Assembly: GCF_022012305.1 (NCBI RefSeq)
Contig: NZ_JAKLTM010000002.1
Location: 186,001-250,000 of the forward strand
From: Ramlibacter paludis
Lineage (GTDB): Bacteria > Pseudomonadota > Gammaproteobacteria > Burkholderiales > Burkholderiaceae_C
Direction of reading: 5' to 3'
DNA length: 64,000 nucleotides
Of this stretch, positions 42,704 through 52,700 are shown piece by piece. Position 1 is the stretch's first letter; the number at the start of each line of letters is the position of its first letter. The notes beneath the pieces were generated by a model. It saw only the letters and a program-made list of their open reading frames with translations. It was not told the DNA's origin and did no database searches. The position numbers were made by a program, and so were the translations under genes.

Positions 42704-42709
42704 ATCATA
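42704..42709 (-). promoter_or_regulatory. -10 element of the Bug/GGT operon
   Basis: TATGAT on the minus strand, six bases before the receptor ATG. A T-rich TTTTGC lies 17 nt upstream of it. The mRNA would start at or near the ATG. Confidence 0.45.
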
Positions 42710-42740
42710 GGAAGCGGCACGCCAAAGCAAAAGCGAAACT

Positions 42741-42761
42741 TGCTTTAGCGGTCCTAAAGCA
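42741..42761. promoter_or_regulatory. LysR-type operator
   Basis: A perfect inverted repeat TGCTTTAG-N5-CTAAAGCA stands between the divergent LysR and Bug genes. Extra half sites flank it: AAAGCAA near 42724-42730 and TTGCTTTA at 42762-42769, the latter 22 nt from TTGCTTTA at 42740. This is the arrangement of activation and recognition sites expected for LysR control. Confidence 0.7.
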
Positions 42762-42779
42762 TTGCTTTACGATGGCGGC

Positions 42780-43661
42780 ATGAGCAGCATCCGCCTCCTG
42801 CGCACCTTCTCGGCCGTCGCGGCCGAGGGCTCGTTTGCCGCGGCCGCCGCCCGCGTCGCGCTCACGCAAGCGGCCGTAGGCCAGCAGATGCGGGCGCTCG
42901 AGTCCGAACTCCGTCGGCCCTTGTTCGAACGGCAAGGCAAGGCCGTGGTGCTCAACGAGGCCGGCCGGGCGCTCGTGCCGCAGGTGCGCCGCCTGCTGGC
43001 GCTGTACGAGCAGCTGCTGGCGCCCGCGGCGGCGGCCGGCGGCATCGCCGGCACGGTGAACCTGGGCGCCGTGGTGTCCGCGGTGCGGCCCTTGCTCCAG
43101 GCCACGCTCGCCCTCAAGGCGCGCCACGCGGCGCTGGAGCTGCACGTGTCGGCCGCCAAGTCGATCGAGCTGATCGAGCGGGTGCGCTCGGGCGAGCTCG
43201 ACGCGGCGCTGGTGGTGCGCGAGCCCGGTGCGGCGCGGCCCGAACTCGCCTGGACCCCGCTCTATGCCGAGGCGATGGTGCTGGTGGCGCCGCGCAAGCT
43301 GCCCGAGGCGACGCCGCGCTCCATCCTCGAAGCGCAGCCCTTCATCCGCTTCGACCGCACCCAGCACACGGGCCACCTGGTGGAGCGGACGCTGCGGCGG
43401 CTGCGGGCCAAGCCGCAGGAGTTCCTGGAGCTCAACGCGCTGGAAAGCATCGTGGAGCTGGTGCGCTCGGGCCTGGGCGTGACGCTGGTGCCGCTGCTGC
43501 GCGACGCGCGCTGGCAGGCCGACCCCAAGCTGCGCGTCGTCGAACTGCCGCAGGCGGAGGAGCGGCGCATCGCGCTGGTGCAACGGCGCGACTCGGAAAA
43601 GGCGGCGATCATCGCCGCGGTGGTGGGGCAGTTCCAGGGCAAAACTACACTCGCCCAATGA
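42780..43661 (+). CDS. LysR-family transcriptional regulator
   Basis: A 293-residue LysR-type regulator. The helix-turn-helix spans residues 1-60 (LLRTFSAVAAEGSFAAAAAR, then LTQAAVGQQMRALESELRRP). The C-terminal periplasmic-binding-like effector domain starts near residue 90. It is divergently transcribed from the Bug receptor/GGT-family genes, with a strong operator between, so it most likely controls them in response to the imported or processed compound. The ATG at 42780 lacks a Shine-Dalgarno sequence; TACGAT lies 6 nt ahead. Its stop overlaps the nth start (ATGA). Confidence 0.93.
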   Translation: MSSIRLLRTFSAVAAEGSFAAAAARVALTQAAVGQQMRALESELRRPLFERQGKAVVLNEAGRALVPQVRRLLALYEQLLAPAAAAGGIAGTVNLGAVVSAVRPLLQATLALKARHAALELHVSAAKSIELIERVRSGELDAALVVREPGAARPELAWTPLYAEAMVLVAPRKLPEATPRSILEAQPFIRFDRTQHTGHLVERTLRRLRAKPQEFLELNALESIVELVRSGLGVTLVPLLRDARWQADPKLRVVELPQAEERRIALVQRRDSEKAAIIAAVVGQFQGKTTLAQ

Positions 43662-44296
43662 GAGACCGCGACGTCGAACCCTTTTTCGCCACCTTGCGCG
43701 CAGCCAATCCGCTGCCGACGACCGAGCTGGAATTCAGCACCGTGTTCGAGCTGCTGGTGGCCGTGCTGCTGTCCGCCCAGGCCACCGACGCCGGCGTGAA
43801 CAAGGCCACGCGCGGCCTCTTCCACGCCGCGCACACGCCGCAGGCGATCCTGGCGCTGGGCCGCGAAGGCCTGGAGGAGTACATCAAGACCATCGGCCTG
43901 TACCGCATGAAGGCCAAGCACCTGATCGAGACCTGCCGAATCCTGGTGGAACAGCATGGCGGTGAAGTGCCGCGCGACCGCGAGGCGCTCGAGGCCCTGC
44001 CCGGCGTGGGCCGCAAGACCGCCAACGTGGTGCTGAACGTCGCCTTCGGCGAGGAGACGATGGCAGTCGACACCCACATCTTCCGCGTCTCCAACCGCAC
44101 CGGCCTGGCGCCGGGCAAGACGCCGCTGGAAGTGGAGATGAAGCTGGTGCAGCGGGTGCCCAAGGAATACAAGGTCGACGCGCACCACTGGCTGATCCTG
44201 CACGGGCGCTACGTCTGCGTGGCGCGCACGCCCAAGTGCTGGCAGTGCGCGGTCATCCAATACTGCGACTACCAGCCGAAAACACCGCCGCCGTAA
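43658..44296 (+). CDS. nth: Endonuclease III
   Basis: A 212-residue base-excision repair glycosylase/AP lyase that removes oxidised pyrimidines. The helix-hairpin-helix LPGVGRKTANVVL carries the catalytic Lys (about residue 120), and the catalytic Asp is in VDTHIFRVSNRTG (about 138). The C-terminal iron-sulphur cluster has four Cys in VCVARTPKCWQCAVIQYC. Length and motifs are standard. The ATG overlaps the lysR stop by 4 nt; TACACT lies 6 nt before it, so a separate leaderless transcript is also possible. Confidence 0.97.
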   Translation: MRDRDVEPFFATLRAANPLPTTELEFSTVFELLVAVLLSAQATDAGVNKATRGLFHAAHTPQAILALGREGLEEYIKTIGLYRMKAKHLIETCRILVEQHGGEVPRDREALEALPGVGRKTANVVLNVAFGEETMAVDTHIFRVSNRTGLAPGKTPLEVEMKLVQRVPKEYKVDAHHWLILHGRYVCVARTPKCWQCAVIQYCDYQPKTPPP

Positions 44297-44312
44297 ACGG
44301 CGACAATGCCCC

Positions 44313-44591
44313 ATGGACGACAAGGAACTGAAGGAAACGCTGGAGGTGCACACCGCCAGCATCCAGGGCATGCTCGACAACCAGCTGTTGCTGGCCGCGC
44401 AGGTGCAGGTGCTGCAGGCCGCGCTGGCCACGGTGCTGCTGCACCACGCCGACCGGCCGGCGCTGCTGCGCACCTTCAAGGGCTACATGAAGATCTCCAA
44501 GGAAGGCACGCCCCAGCTGGCGAAGCACATGGAGGCGCTGGAGGGCGGCATGCTGGCGCTGCTGGGGCAAGGGACCGAGCCGACGGCTTGA
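44313..44591 (+). CDS. Small helical protein of unknown function
   Basis: A 92-residue protein, mostly helical and Leu/Ala-rich (LLLAAQVQVLQAALATVLLH), with no signal peptide or named domain that I recognise. It follows nth by 16 nt in the same direction; GACAAT stands 5 nt before the ATG and there is no Shine-Dalgarno sequence. Codon use matches the neighbours. It may be a small cytoplasmic accessory protein. Confidence 0.6.
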   Translation: MDDKELKETLEVHTASIQGMLDNQLLLAAQVQVLQAALATVLLHHADRPALLRTFKGYMKISKEGTPQLAKHMEALEGGMLALLGQGTEPTA

Positions 44592-44601
44592 TCCCGGGGC
44601 G

Positions 44602-45006
44602 TCAGACGCTCCACTCCCCGAACGCGAACCGGAACACCCGCGGCGCCTTCTCGCCCGGCCGCTGCATGCGCAGCTCCAGCTCCTTCGGCCGCGGCTTCAA
44701 CGCGACGAACTTCAGCACCCCGGCGCGGTGGCTGCCGCCCGGCCCGGCGCCTTCCCAGGCCAGCGGCTTGACCTGGCGGCCGTCGCCCAGCAGCACCACG
44801 CTGTCCATCAATTCGTCGTTCAGGCGGGTGCCCCGCGACTCGAGCGCGATGGCGAAGTCCCAGATGCCGTTGCCGGCGTCGAGGTTGCCGGGCGTCACGG
44901 CGACGGTGACGCCGTGCGCGACGCTGCGCTGCGTCGCGCTCGGCCAGGCGGCGACGCCCACCGAGATCAGCAGCGCGAGGATGATTGCGAACTTGCCGTT
45001 GCCCAT
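44602..45006 (-). CDS. Exported or membrane-anchored protein of unknown function
   Basis: A 134-residue protein. Residues 5-22 are hydrophobic (FAIILALLISVGVAAWP) and serve as signal peptide or anchor. The remainder is predicted beta-rich (VTVAVTPGNLDAGNGIWDFA, LELRMQRP) and could be an Ig-like or DUF-type fold. It is convergent with the small helical gene and upstream of the efflux outer-membrane gene on the same strand. I do not recognise the family. Confidence 0.6.
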   Translation of the reverse strand: MGNGKFAIILALLISVGVAAWPSATQRSVAHGVTVAVTPGNLDAGNGIWDFAIALESRGTRLNDELMDSVVLLGDGRQVKPLAWEGAGPGGSHRAGVLKFVALKPRPKELELRMQRPGEKAPRVFRFAFGEWSV

Positions 45007-45049
45007 GCGCCCACCTTAACCGGGTCGCATGACGGCGGGTTGACTTTCC

Positions 45050-46483
45050 TCAATTGCCCCCGCCGGCGACAGGCACTCCCAGCCCGCGCCAGCCACCGCC
45101 CAGCGCCTGGATGAGCGCGACGGCGGCCAGCTGCCGGTCGATCTGCGCCTGCACCAGCGCCCGGCGGGCATTGAAGGCGCCGACCTGCGCGGTGACGACC
45201 TCGGTGTAGTTGACCTGCCCCGCCTGGTAGCGGTTGAGCACCTGCTGCTCCACCAGGTCGGCCGCGCGGCTCGCTTCGGCCCGCAGCGCCTGCTGCTGCT
45301 GCAGCACGCGCAGCGCGACCAGCTGGTCTTCCACGTCCTGGAAGGCCGACAGCACCGTCTGGCGGTAGCGCGCCGACACCTGTTCCAGAGCGGCCTTGCT
45401 GGCATCGACCCGGGCGCTGGTCGCGCCGGCGTCGAAGATCGTCTGCGCCAGCGAGATGCCGAGCGACCACACCAGGCTCGACACGTTGAACAGGTCGCCG
45501 ATCGATGCGGCACTGGAGCCGATCGAGCCGCTGATGCCGAAACTCGGGTAGTAGCCGGCGCGCGCCACGCCGATCTGCGCGTTGGCCCGCGCCACCGCGC
45601 GCTCGGCCGCCGCAATGTCGGGCCGCCGCTGCAGCAGCACCGAAGGCACTTCCGGCGGAATGCCCGGCACCCGCGCCGTCCAGTCCTTCTGCGCGGGCAG
45701 GCTGAAGTTGGCCGGCGCCTTGCCCACCAGCACGGCGATGGCGTGCTCGTACTGCGCCCGCGTGCGTTCGAGGCCCAGCAGGTCGGAGCGCGAATTGGCC
45801 AGCTGCGTCTCGGCCTGCAGCACGTCGGTGCGCGCCACCACGCCGGCGTCGTAGCGGTTGCGCGTGATGCGCAAGGTGCGCTCGTAGCCGGCCAGCGTTT
45901 CCTCGACCAGCCCGCGCGCGACGTCGGACAGCCGCAGGCCGAAGTAGGCGACGGCGAGCTCGCCCTGCGCCGCCAGCCGCGCGGCGGCCAGGTCCGCCAG
46001 CACGCCCTGCTCGTTGTAGCGCGCGCTGTCCACGCCCAGGCGCAGGCGGCCGAACACGTCGGGCTCCCAGCTCGCGCCGATGTCGATCTTGTAGCTGCTG
46101 GCGGAACCGCCGCCGCCGCCGCGGCCGCTGCGGTTGGCGCCCGCGTCGAGGCCCACCTGCGGAAACAGCGAGGCGCGCTGCTCGCGCGTCAGCGCGCGCG
46201 CCTGCTCGTAGGCGGCCACGGCCGCGGCCACGTTCTGGTTGGCCGCCTCCACCTGCGCTTCCAGCTGGCTCAGCACCGGATCGTCGAACAGTTCCCACCA
46301 GGGCCCGCGCTCCAGTGCATCGGCGGGCGCCGCGGCCACCCAGGCGCCCCGGCCTTCCTTGAAGGCCACCGGCGTGTCGACCGCGGGCGCTGCGTAGCGC
46401 GGCGCCAGGGAGCCACAGGCGGACAGCAGCAGCGAGGCCGCGACGGCCGCGGCGATGGGAGTGGAAAGTGCGCGCGATTTCAT
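45050..46483 (-). CDS. RND efflux outer-membrane lipoprotein (OprM/NodT type)
   Basis: A 477-residue TolC-family channel that lets the pump discharge through the outer membrane. The lipobox LLSAC (C22 or so) marks it as a lipoprotein. It has the two OEP repeats: LSQLEAQVEAANQNVAAAVA with REQRASLFPQVGLDAGANRS in the first, and PDIAAAERAVARANAQIGVA with YYPSFGISGSIG in the second. It is the fourth and last gene of the efflux operon; its ATG overlaps the RND permease stop (ATGA). Confidence 0.94.
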   Translation of the reverse strand: MKSRALSTPIAAAVAASLLLSACGSLAPRYAAPAVDTPVAFKEGRGAWVAAAPADALERGPWWELFDDPVLSQLEAQVEAANQNVAAAVAAYEQARALTREQRASLFPQVGLDAGANRSGRGGGGGSASSYKIDIGASWEPDVFGRLRLGVDSARYNEQGVLADLAAARLAAQGELAVAYFGLRLSDVARGLVEETLAGYERTLRITRNRYDAGVVARTDVLQAETQLANSRSDLLGLERTRAQYEHAIAVLVGKAPANFSLPAQKDWTARVPGIPPEVPSVLLQRRPDIAAAERAVARANAQIGVARAGYYPSFGISGSIGSSAASIGDLFNVSSLVWSLGISLAQTIFDAGATSARVDASKAALEQVSARYRQTVLSAFQDVEDQLVALRVLQQQQALRAEASRAADLVEQQVLNRYQAGQVNYTEVVTAQVGAFNARRALVQAQIDRQLAAVALIQALGGGWRGLGVPVAGGGN

Positions 46484-49400
46484 GTTTGGGGAAGCAGTTC
46501 CGTGTCGCCGTGCCGGCTCAGTTGCCGCTCGAGCGGGCTGCGGCGGCGCAGCTTGTCCAGCAGCAGGTAGACCACCGGCGTGGTCAGCAGGGTGATGACC
46601 TGGCTGGCCACCAGGCCGCCGATGATGGCGATGCCCAGCGGCCTGCGCAGCTCGGCGCCTTCGCCGAAGCCGATGGCCAGCGGCAGCGCGCCCAGGATGG
46701 CCGCCATGGTCGTCATCAGGATGGGGCGGAAGCGCAGCAGGCAGGCCTCGCGCACCGCGTCGTAGGGCGACAGCCCGCGCGAACGCTCGGCGTCGAGCGC
46801 GAAGTCGATGATCAGGATGGCGTTCTTCTTGACGATGCCGATCAGGAGGAACAGCCCGATCAGCGCCATGATGGAGAAGTCCATCTTGAAGATCAGCAGC
46901 GCCAGCACGGCGCCGATGCCGGCCGAGGGCAGCGTCGACAGCACGGTGATCGGGTGCACCAGGCTTTCGTAGAGCACGCCCAGCACGATGTAGATGACGA
47001 CGATGGCCGCCAGGATCAGCAAGGGCTGCTGCTGGTTCGACTCCTGCGCCGCGCGCGCCGTGCCCTGGAAGCTGCCGCGCACGTTGATCGGCATGTGGAT
47101 GGACGCTTCCGCCGCGCGCACCGCGGCCTGGCTCTCGGCCAGGGTCGCGCCTTCGGCCAGGTTGTACGAGATGGTGGTGGCCAGCTCGGAATCCTGGTGG
47201 TTGACCGAGGTGGCCGTGGGCCGCTGCCGGAAGCTGGCGATGGCCGACAGCGGCGCCATCGTCGTCGCGCTCGAACTCACGGCGGCGCCGGTGGACGCAT
47301 CGCGCAGCGACAGGTTCGCCGAGGTTCCGGTGGTGGTGGTCGTGGCGGTCGTCGTGCCGGTGCTGCCGGTGGAGGCCGTGGTCGTCGTCGACCGGGTCGG
47401 CACGTACACGTCCTTCAGCGCCTCCGGGCTCTTGATGTAGCGCGGCGCCAGGCCGAGGATCACCTTGTACTGGTTCAGCTCCTCGTAGATGGTCGCCACC
47501 TGGCGCTGGCCGAAGGCGTCGTAGAGCGCGTTGTCGACGTCGCGCGAGGTGATGCCCAGGCGCCGCGCGCTGTCCTTGTCGACGTCCACATAGGTCTCGA
47601 CGCCGTTCTCCTGCTGGTCGGTGTCGACGTCGGTCAGCGCCTCTTCCTGCTTCATCGCCTCGGCCAGCTTCGTCGCCCAGAGCTTGAGGTCGGCGTCGTT
47701 GTCGCTCTTGAGCGTGTACTGGTAGGTGCTGTTGGACTGGCGCCCGCCCATGCGCAGGTCCTGCACCGGGTTCAGGAACAGGCTCACGCCGGTCACCTTC
47801 GCCAGCTGCGGCCGCAGCCGCGCGATCACGGCCTGGCCTTTTTCGGCATCGCCGCCGCGCTTGAGGTTCATGAACATGAAGCCGCCGCCCGCGCGGCTGC
47901 CGCCGGTGAAGGCCACCACGGTGTCCACGGCCGGGTCGTTGCGCACGATGTCCACCAGCTGCTTCAGCTTGTCCTGCATGGCCTGGAAGGAGATGCTCTG
48001 GTCGGCGCGGATGCCGCCGTTGATCTGGCCCGTGTCCTGCTGCGGGAAGAAGCCCTTGGGAATCTGCACGAACAGGAAGGCGTTCAGCGCCACGATGAAC
48101 ACCAGGATCAGCAGCACCAGCCAGCGCGCCGCCAGCGCCCAGTCCAGGCTCACCTCGTAGCTGCGCTGGACCCAGGCGAAGCCGCGCTCCGACCAGCGTG
48201 CGAGCCGCCCCGGCTCCTTCTTGTGGCCCTCGGGATGCAGCAGCCAGGCGCACATCATCGGCGTGGTGGTCAGCGACAGCAGCAGCGAGATCATCACCGC
48301 CGCCGACAGCGTCACCGCGAACTCGCGGAACAGGCGCCCCACCTGCCCGCCCATGAACAGCAGCGGGATGAACACGGCGATCAGCGACAGGCTGATCGAC
48401 AGCACGGTGAAGCCGACCTCGCGCGCGCCCAGCAGCGCCGCCTGGAAGCGGTCCATGCCAGCCTCGATGTGGCGCGAGGTGTTCTCCAGCACCACGATGG
48501 CGTCGTCCACCACGAAGCCGGTCGCCACCGTCAGCGCCATCAGCGACAGGTTGTTGAGCGAGAAGCCCAGCATGTACATCACGCCGAAGGTGCCGAGCAG
48601 CGAGACGATCGTCGCGGCCGCCGGGATGAAGGTCGCGCGGGCGCTGCGCAGGAAGATGCTGACCACCAGCACCACCAGCAGGATCGCGATGCCCAGCGTC
48701 AGCTCCACCTCGTGCAGCGAGGCGCGGATCGAATGGGTGCGGTCGGACGCGACCTGCAGCTTCACGTCCTTGGGCAGCGCCTCCTGCAGGTTCGGCAGCA
48801 GCGCGCGCACGCCGTCCACGGTGGCGATCACGTTGGCGCCCGGCTGCAGCGTCACCAGCACGATCACCGCCGGCTGGCCGTTGAAGAGGCCCATGGTGTT
48901 GATGTTCTCGACACCGTCGCTGACGTCGGCGACGTCGGCCAGCCGCACCGCGGAACCGTTGCGCCAGGCCACGACCAGGCCGCGGTAGTCCGAGGCGGTC
49001 TTGCCGTTGTTGGCCATGCCGGTGCCGGTGTAGACCTGCAGCCGCTGGCCGCGCACTTCCACCTCGCCCTTGGGCCGGTTGGCGGTGCCGGACTGGATGG
49101 CGGCGCGGATGTCCTCCATCGAGATGCCGTAGCGGTTCAGCGCGAAGGGCACGACCTCGACGCGCACCGCGGGCTGCGAGCCGCCGCCGAGTTCGACGTC
49201 ACCGACGCCGGGCACCTGGGCGATCTTCTGCTGCACGATGTTGGACACCGCGTCGTAGATCTGCCCGGGCGAGCGCGTGGGCGAAGTCAGCGCGAGGATC
49301 AGCACCGGCGCCGCCGACGGGTTGGCCTTGCGGTAGGTCGGGTTGCTGCGCAGCGTGGACGGCAGGTCGCTGCGCGATGCGTTGATCGCCGCCTGCACCT

Positions 49401-49719
49401 CGCGCGCGGCGGCATCGATGTCGCGGTTCAGGTCGAACTGCAGCGTCACGCGCGTGCTGCCGGTGCCGCTGTTGGACGTGACCTCGTTGACGCCCGCGAT
49501 CACGCCAAGGCGCCGTTCCAGCGGCGTGGCCACGCTCGTGGCCATGGTCTGCGGGCTCGCGCCGGGCAGGCTGGCCGAGACCGAGATCACCGGGTAGTCC
49601 ACCTGCGGCAGCGAAGCCACCGGCAGCTTGAAGAACGCGGCGATGCCCGCCAGCGCGATCCAGACCGTCAGCAGCACGGTGCCGACGGGGCGGCGGACGA
49701 AGGGGGCCGACAGGTTCAC
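46480..49719 (-). CDS. RND efflux permease (MdtC/MuxC-like)
   Basis: A 1079-residue proton-driven drug exporter with the RND layout: twelve membrane helices and two large periplasmic loops. The start MNLSAPFVRRPVGTVLLTVW is of the MdtC/MuxC group. The proton-relay acids are in the VATGFVVDDAIVVLENTSRH helix. The second half carries GAVLALLIFKMDFSIMALIG and the KKNAILIIDFALD region. Loop residues about 780-830 contain an unusual Thr/Ser-rich run (RSTTTTASTGSTGTTTATTT). It is paired with a second RND gene, as in MdtBC pumps, which need two different subunits. Confidence 0.95.
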   Translation of the reverse strand: MNLSAPFVRRPVGTVLLTVWIALAGIAAFFKLPVASLPQVDYPVISVSASLPGASPQTMATSVATPLERRLGVIAGVNEVTSNSGTGSTRVTLQFDLNRDIDAAAREVQAAINASRSDLPSTLRSNPTYRKANPSAAPVLILALTSPTRSPGQIYDAVSNIVQQKIAQVPGVGDVELGGGSQPAVRVEVVPFALNRYGISMEDIRAAIQSGTANRPKGEVEVRGQRLQVYTGTGMANNGKTASDYRGLVVAWRNGSAVRLADVADVSDGVENINTMGLFNGQPAVIVLVTLQPGANVIATVDGVRALLPNLQEALPKDVKLQVASDRTHSIRASLHEVELTLGIAILLVVLVVSIFLRSARATFIPAAATIVSLLGTFGVMYMLGFSLNNLSLMALTVATGFVVDDAIVVLENTSRHIEAGMDRFQAALLGAREVGFTVLSISLSLIAVFIPLLFMGGQVGRLFREFAVTLSAAVMISLLLSLTTTPMMCAWLLHPEGHKKEPGRLARWSERGFAWVQRSYEVSLDWALAARWLVLLILVFIVALNAFLFVQIPKGFFPQQDTGQINGGIRADQSISFQAMQDKLKQLVDIVRNDPAVDTVVAFTGGSRAGGGFMFMNLKRGGDAEKGQAVIARLRPQLAKVTGVSLFLNPVQDLRMGGRQSNSTYQYTLKSDNDADLKLWATKLAEAMKQEEALTDVDTDQQENGVETYVDVDKDSARRLGITSRDVDNALYDAFGQRQVATIYEELNQYKVILGLAPRYIKSPEALKDVYVPTRSTTTTASTGSTGTTTATTTTTGTSANLSLRDASTGAAVSSSATTMAPLSAIASFRQRPTATSVNHQDSELATTISYNLAEGATLAESQAAVRAAEASIHMPINVRGSFQGTARAAQESNQQQPLLILAAIVVIYIVLGVLYESLVHPITVLSTLPSAGIGAVLALLIFKMDFSIMALIGLFLLIGIVKKNAILIIDFALDAERSRGLSPYDAVREACLLRFRPILMTTMAAILGALPLAIGFGEGAELRRPLGIAIIGGLVASQVITLLTTPVVYLLLDKLRRRSPLERQLSRHGDTELLPQT

Positions 49720-52700
49720 GGTGTCGTCATCCCGGGCTCGGCCCGGGATCCATCGCCCCGGCGCCAGCGGCGCCCGAGGCTATCGAACCCGAGATAGATC
49801 ACCGGTGTCGTGAACAGCGTCAGCAGCTGGCTCACGATCAGCCCGCCGAAGATCGCCAGGCCCAGCGGCCGGCGCAGCTCGGCGCCCTCGCCCCAGCCGA
49901 ACATCAGCGGCACGGCCGCGAACAGCGCCGCCAGCGTCGTCATCAGGATAGGCCGGAAGCGCAGCAGCGCCGCCTGGTGGATCGCCTCCTGCGGCGACTT
50001 GCCTTCCACCCGCTCGGCTTCCAAGGCGAAGTCGATCATCATGATCGCGTTCTTCTTGACGATGCCGATCAGCAGGATGATGCCGATGATGCCGATCACC
50101 CCCAGCCCGTTGCCGGTGATCCACAGGGCCAGCAAGGCGCCCACGCCCGCCGAAGGCAGCGTCGACAGGATGGTCAGCGGGTGCACGTAGCTTTCGTACA
50201 GCACGCCCAGCACGATGTAGACGCAGACCACCGCCGCCAGGATCAGCCACAGCTGGTTGGACAGCGAAGTCTCGTAGGCGCCGGAAGCGCCCAGGAAGGT
50301 CAGCGTCACGCCGGCGGGCAGCTTCATCTCCTCGGCGACCGCGCGGATGTCCTTGACCGCGTTGCCCAGCGCCACGCCGGGCGCGGTGTCGAAGCCGATG
50401 GTGGCCGCCGGGTACTGCGCGACGTGCGTGATCTGCAGCGGCGCGCGCCGTTCGCTGATGCGCGCCACCGCCGAGAGCGGCGTCGGCTCGCCGCTGCTGG
50501 TCTTGATCTGGATGCCGGCCAGCGCGTCGGGCGTGGCGCCCAGGTCGGGCCGCGCCTCCAGCACCACGCGGTACTGGTTGGTCTCGGTGAAGATCGTGGA
50601 GACGATGCGCTGGCCGAAGGCGCTGTACAGCGCTTCGTCGATGGTGGAAGCGGAGATGCCCACGCGCGCCGCGGTGTCGCGGTCCACGTCGACGAACATT
50701 GCCGCGCCCGTGGCATTGGCATCGGTGGTCACGTTGGCCAGGCGCTTTTCCTGCCGCAGGCGTTCGACCAGCCGGGTCGCCCAATCGCCGACCATGGCGG
50801 TGTCGGAGCCCTCCAGCGCGAAGCGGTACTGGGTGGGCCCGCTTTCCGATTCGATGGTCAGGTCCTGCACCGGCTGCAGGAAGAGGCGCACGCCGGCCAC
50901 CTTCTGGCCGCGGTTGCGCAGGTCGTCCATCACCTTCTGCAGGCCGGGGCGCGAGGCCTTCAGGTTCACCAGCATGCGGCCGGTGTGCAGCATCGTGTTG
51001 TTGGCGGCGTCGACGCCGACGAAGCTGGCGATGGATTGCACCGAAGGGCTTTCCAGCAGCATCCGGGCGACGTCCTGCTGCACCGCCGCCATCTTCGGAT
51101 AGGAGATCGACTGCGCCGCCTCCACGCGCACCTGCAGCTGGCCGGTGTCCTGCGTCGGGAACAGGCCCTTGGGGATCAGCAGGTACAGCAGCACCGTCAG
51201 CACCAGCGTGCCCAGCGCGATCAGCAGCGTGAGGCCCTGGCGCGCCAGCACCCAGACCAGCGCGCGGTCGTAGTGGTGGATCACGCGGTCGAAGTAAGGC
51301 TGGATGCGCGCGCCTATGCCGTGCGCCGAGCCGGTGTCGCGCGAACGCAGCCAGCGCGCCGACATCATCGGCACCAGCGTCAGCGAGACCACCGCGGAGA
51401 TCAGGATGGTGATCGCCAGCGTGACCGCGAACTCGCGGAAGAGGCGCCCGATCACGTCACCCATGAACAGCAGCGGGATCAGCACCGCCACCAGCGACAC
51501 CGTCAGCGAGATGATGGTGAAGCCGATCTCGGTCGCGCCCTTCAGGGCCGCCTCCATCGGCGGCATGCCCTCTTCCATGTGCCGCGCGATGTTCTCGATC
51601 ATCACGATGGCGTCGTCGACGACGAAGCCGGTGGCGATGGTCAGCGCCATCAGCGACAGGTTGTTCAGGCTGTACCCCAGCAGGTACATCACGCCGCAGG
51701 TGCCGATCAGCGAGATCGGCACCGCCAGGCTGGCGATCACCGTGGCGCGCGGGCTGTGCAGGAAGGCGAAGATCACCAGCACCACCAGCACGACGGCCAG
51801 CACCAGCTCGATTTCCACGTGCTCGACCGAGGCGCGGATGCCGGTGGTGCGGTCCGACAGCACTTCGACCTGGATGGCGGCCGGCAGCCCGGCCTGCAGG
51901 TCGGGCAGGCGTTTCTTGATGGCGTCGACGGTCGCGATCACGTTGGCGCCCGGCTGGCGCTGCACGTTCAGGATGATGGCCGGATGCTCGTTGGCCCAGG
52001 CGCCGAGCTTGACGTTCTCCGCGCTCTCGACCACTTGCGCCACGTCCGACAGGCGGATCGGCGCGCCGTTGCGGAAGGCCACCACCAGCTGCTGGTAGTC
52101 CTTGGCCGTCAGCAACTGGTCGTTGGAGTTGATCGTGTACGAGCGCGTCGCGCCGTCGATGCTGCCCTTGGCCGCGTTGGCATTGGCGGTCGAGATCACC
52201 GTGCGGACCGAATCCAGGCCGAGGCCCAGGTTGGCCAGCGCGCGGTTGTCGGCCTGGATGCGCACGGCGGGCCGCTGGCCGCCGGCGAGCGTCACCAGGC
52301 CGACGCCGCTCACCTGGCTGATCTTGAGCGCCAGGCGCGTGTCGACGATGTTGCGCACTTCCGTGAGCGGCAGCGTCGTGGAGGTGATGGCCAGCGTCAG
52401 CACCGGCGCGTCGGCCGGGTTGACCTTGGCATAGACCGGCGGCGCCGGCAGGTCGGCCGGCAGCAGCGAAGCGCCGGCGTTGATCGCGGCCTGCACCTGC
52501 TGCTCGGCCACGTCCAGCGCGAGGCCCAGGTTGAACTGCAGGGTGACGATGGACACGCCGGCGGCGCTGGTCGATCCCATGCGCGCCAGGCCCGGCATCT
52601 GCCCGAACTGGCGCTCCAGCGGCGCGGTGACCGTCTGCGCCATCACTTCCGGGCTGGCGCCCGGGTACAGCGTCTGCACCTGGATGGTCGGATAGTCCAC

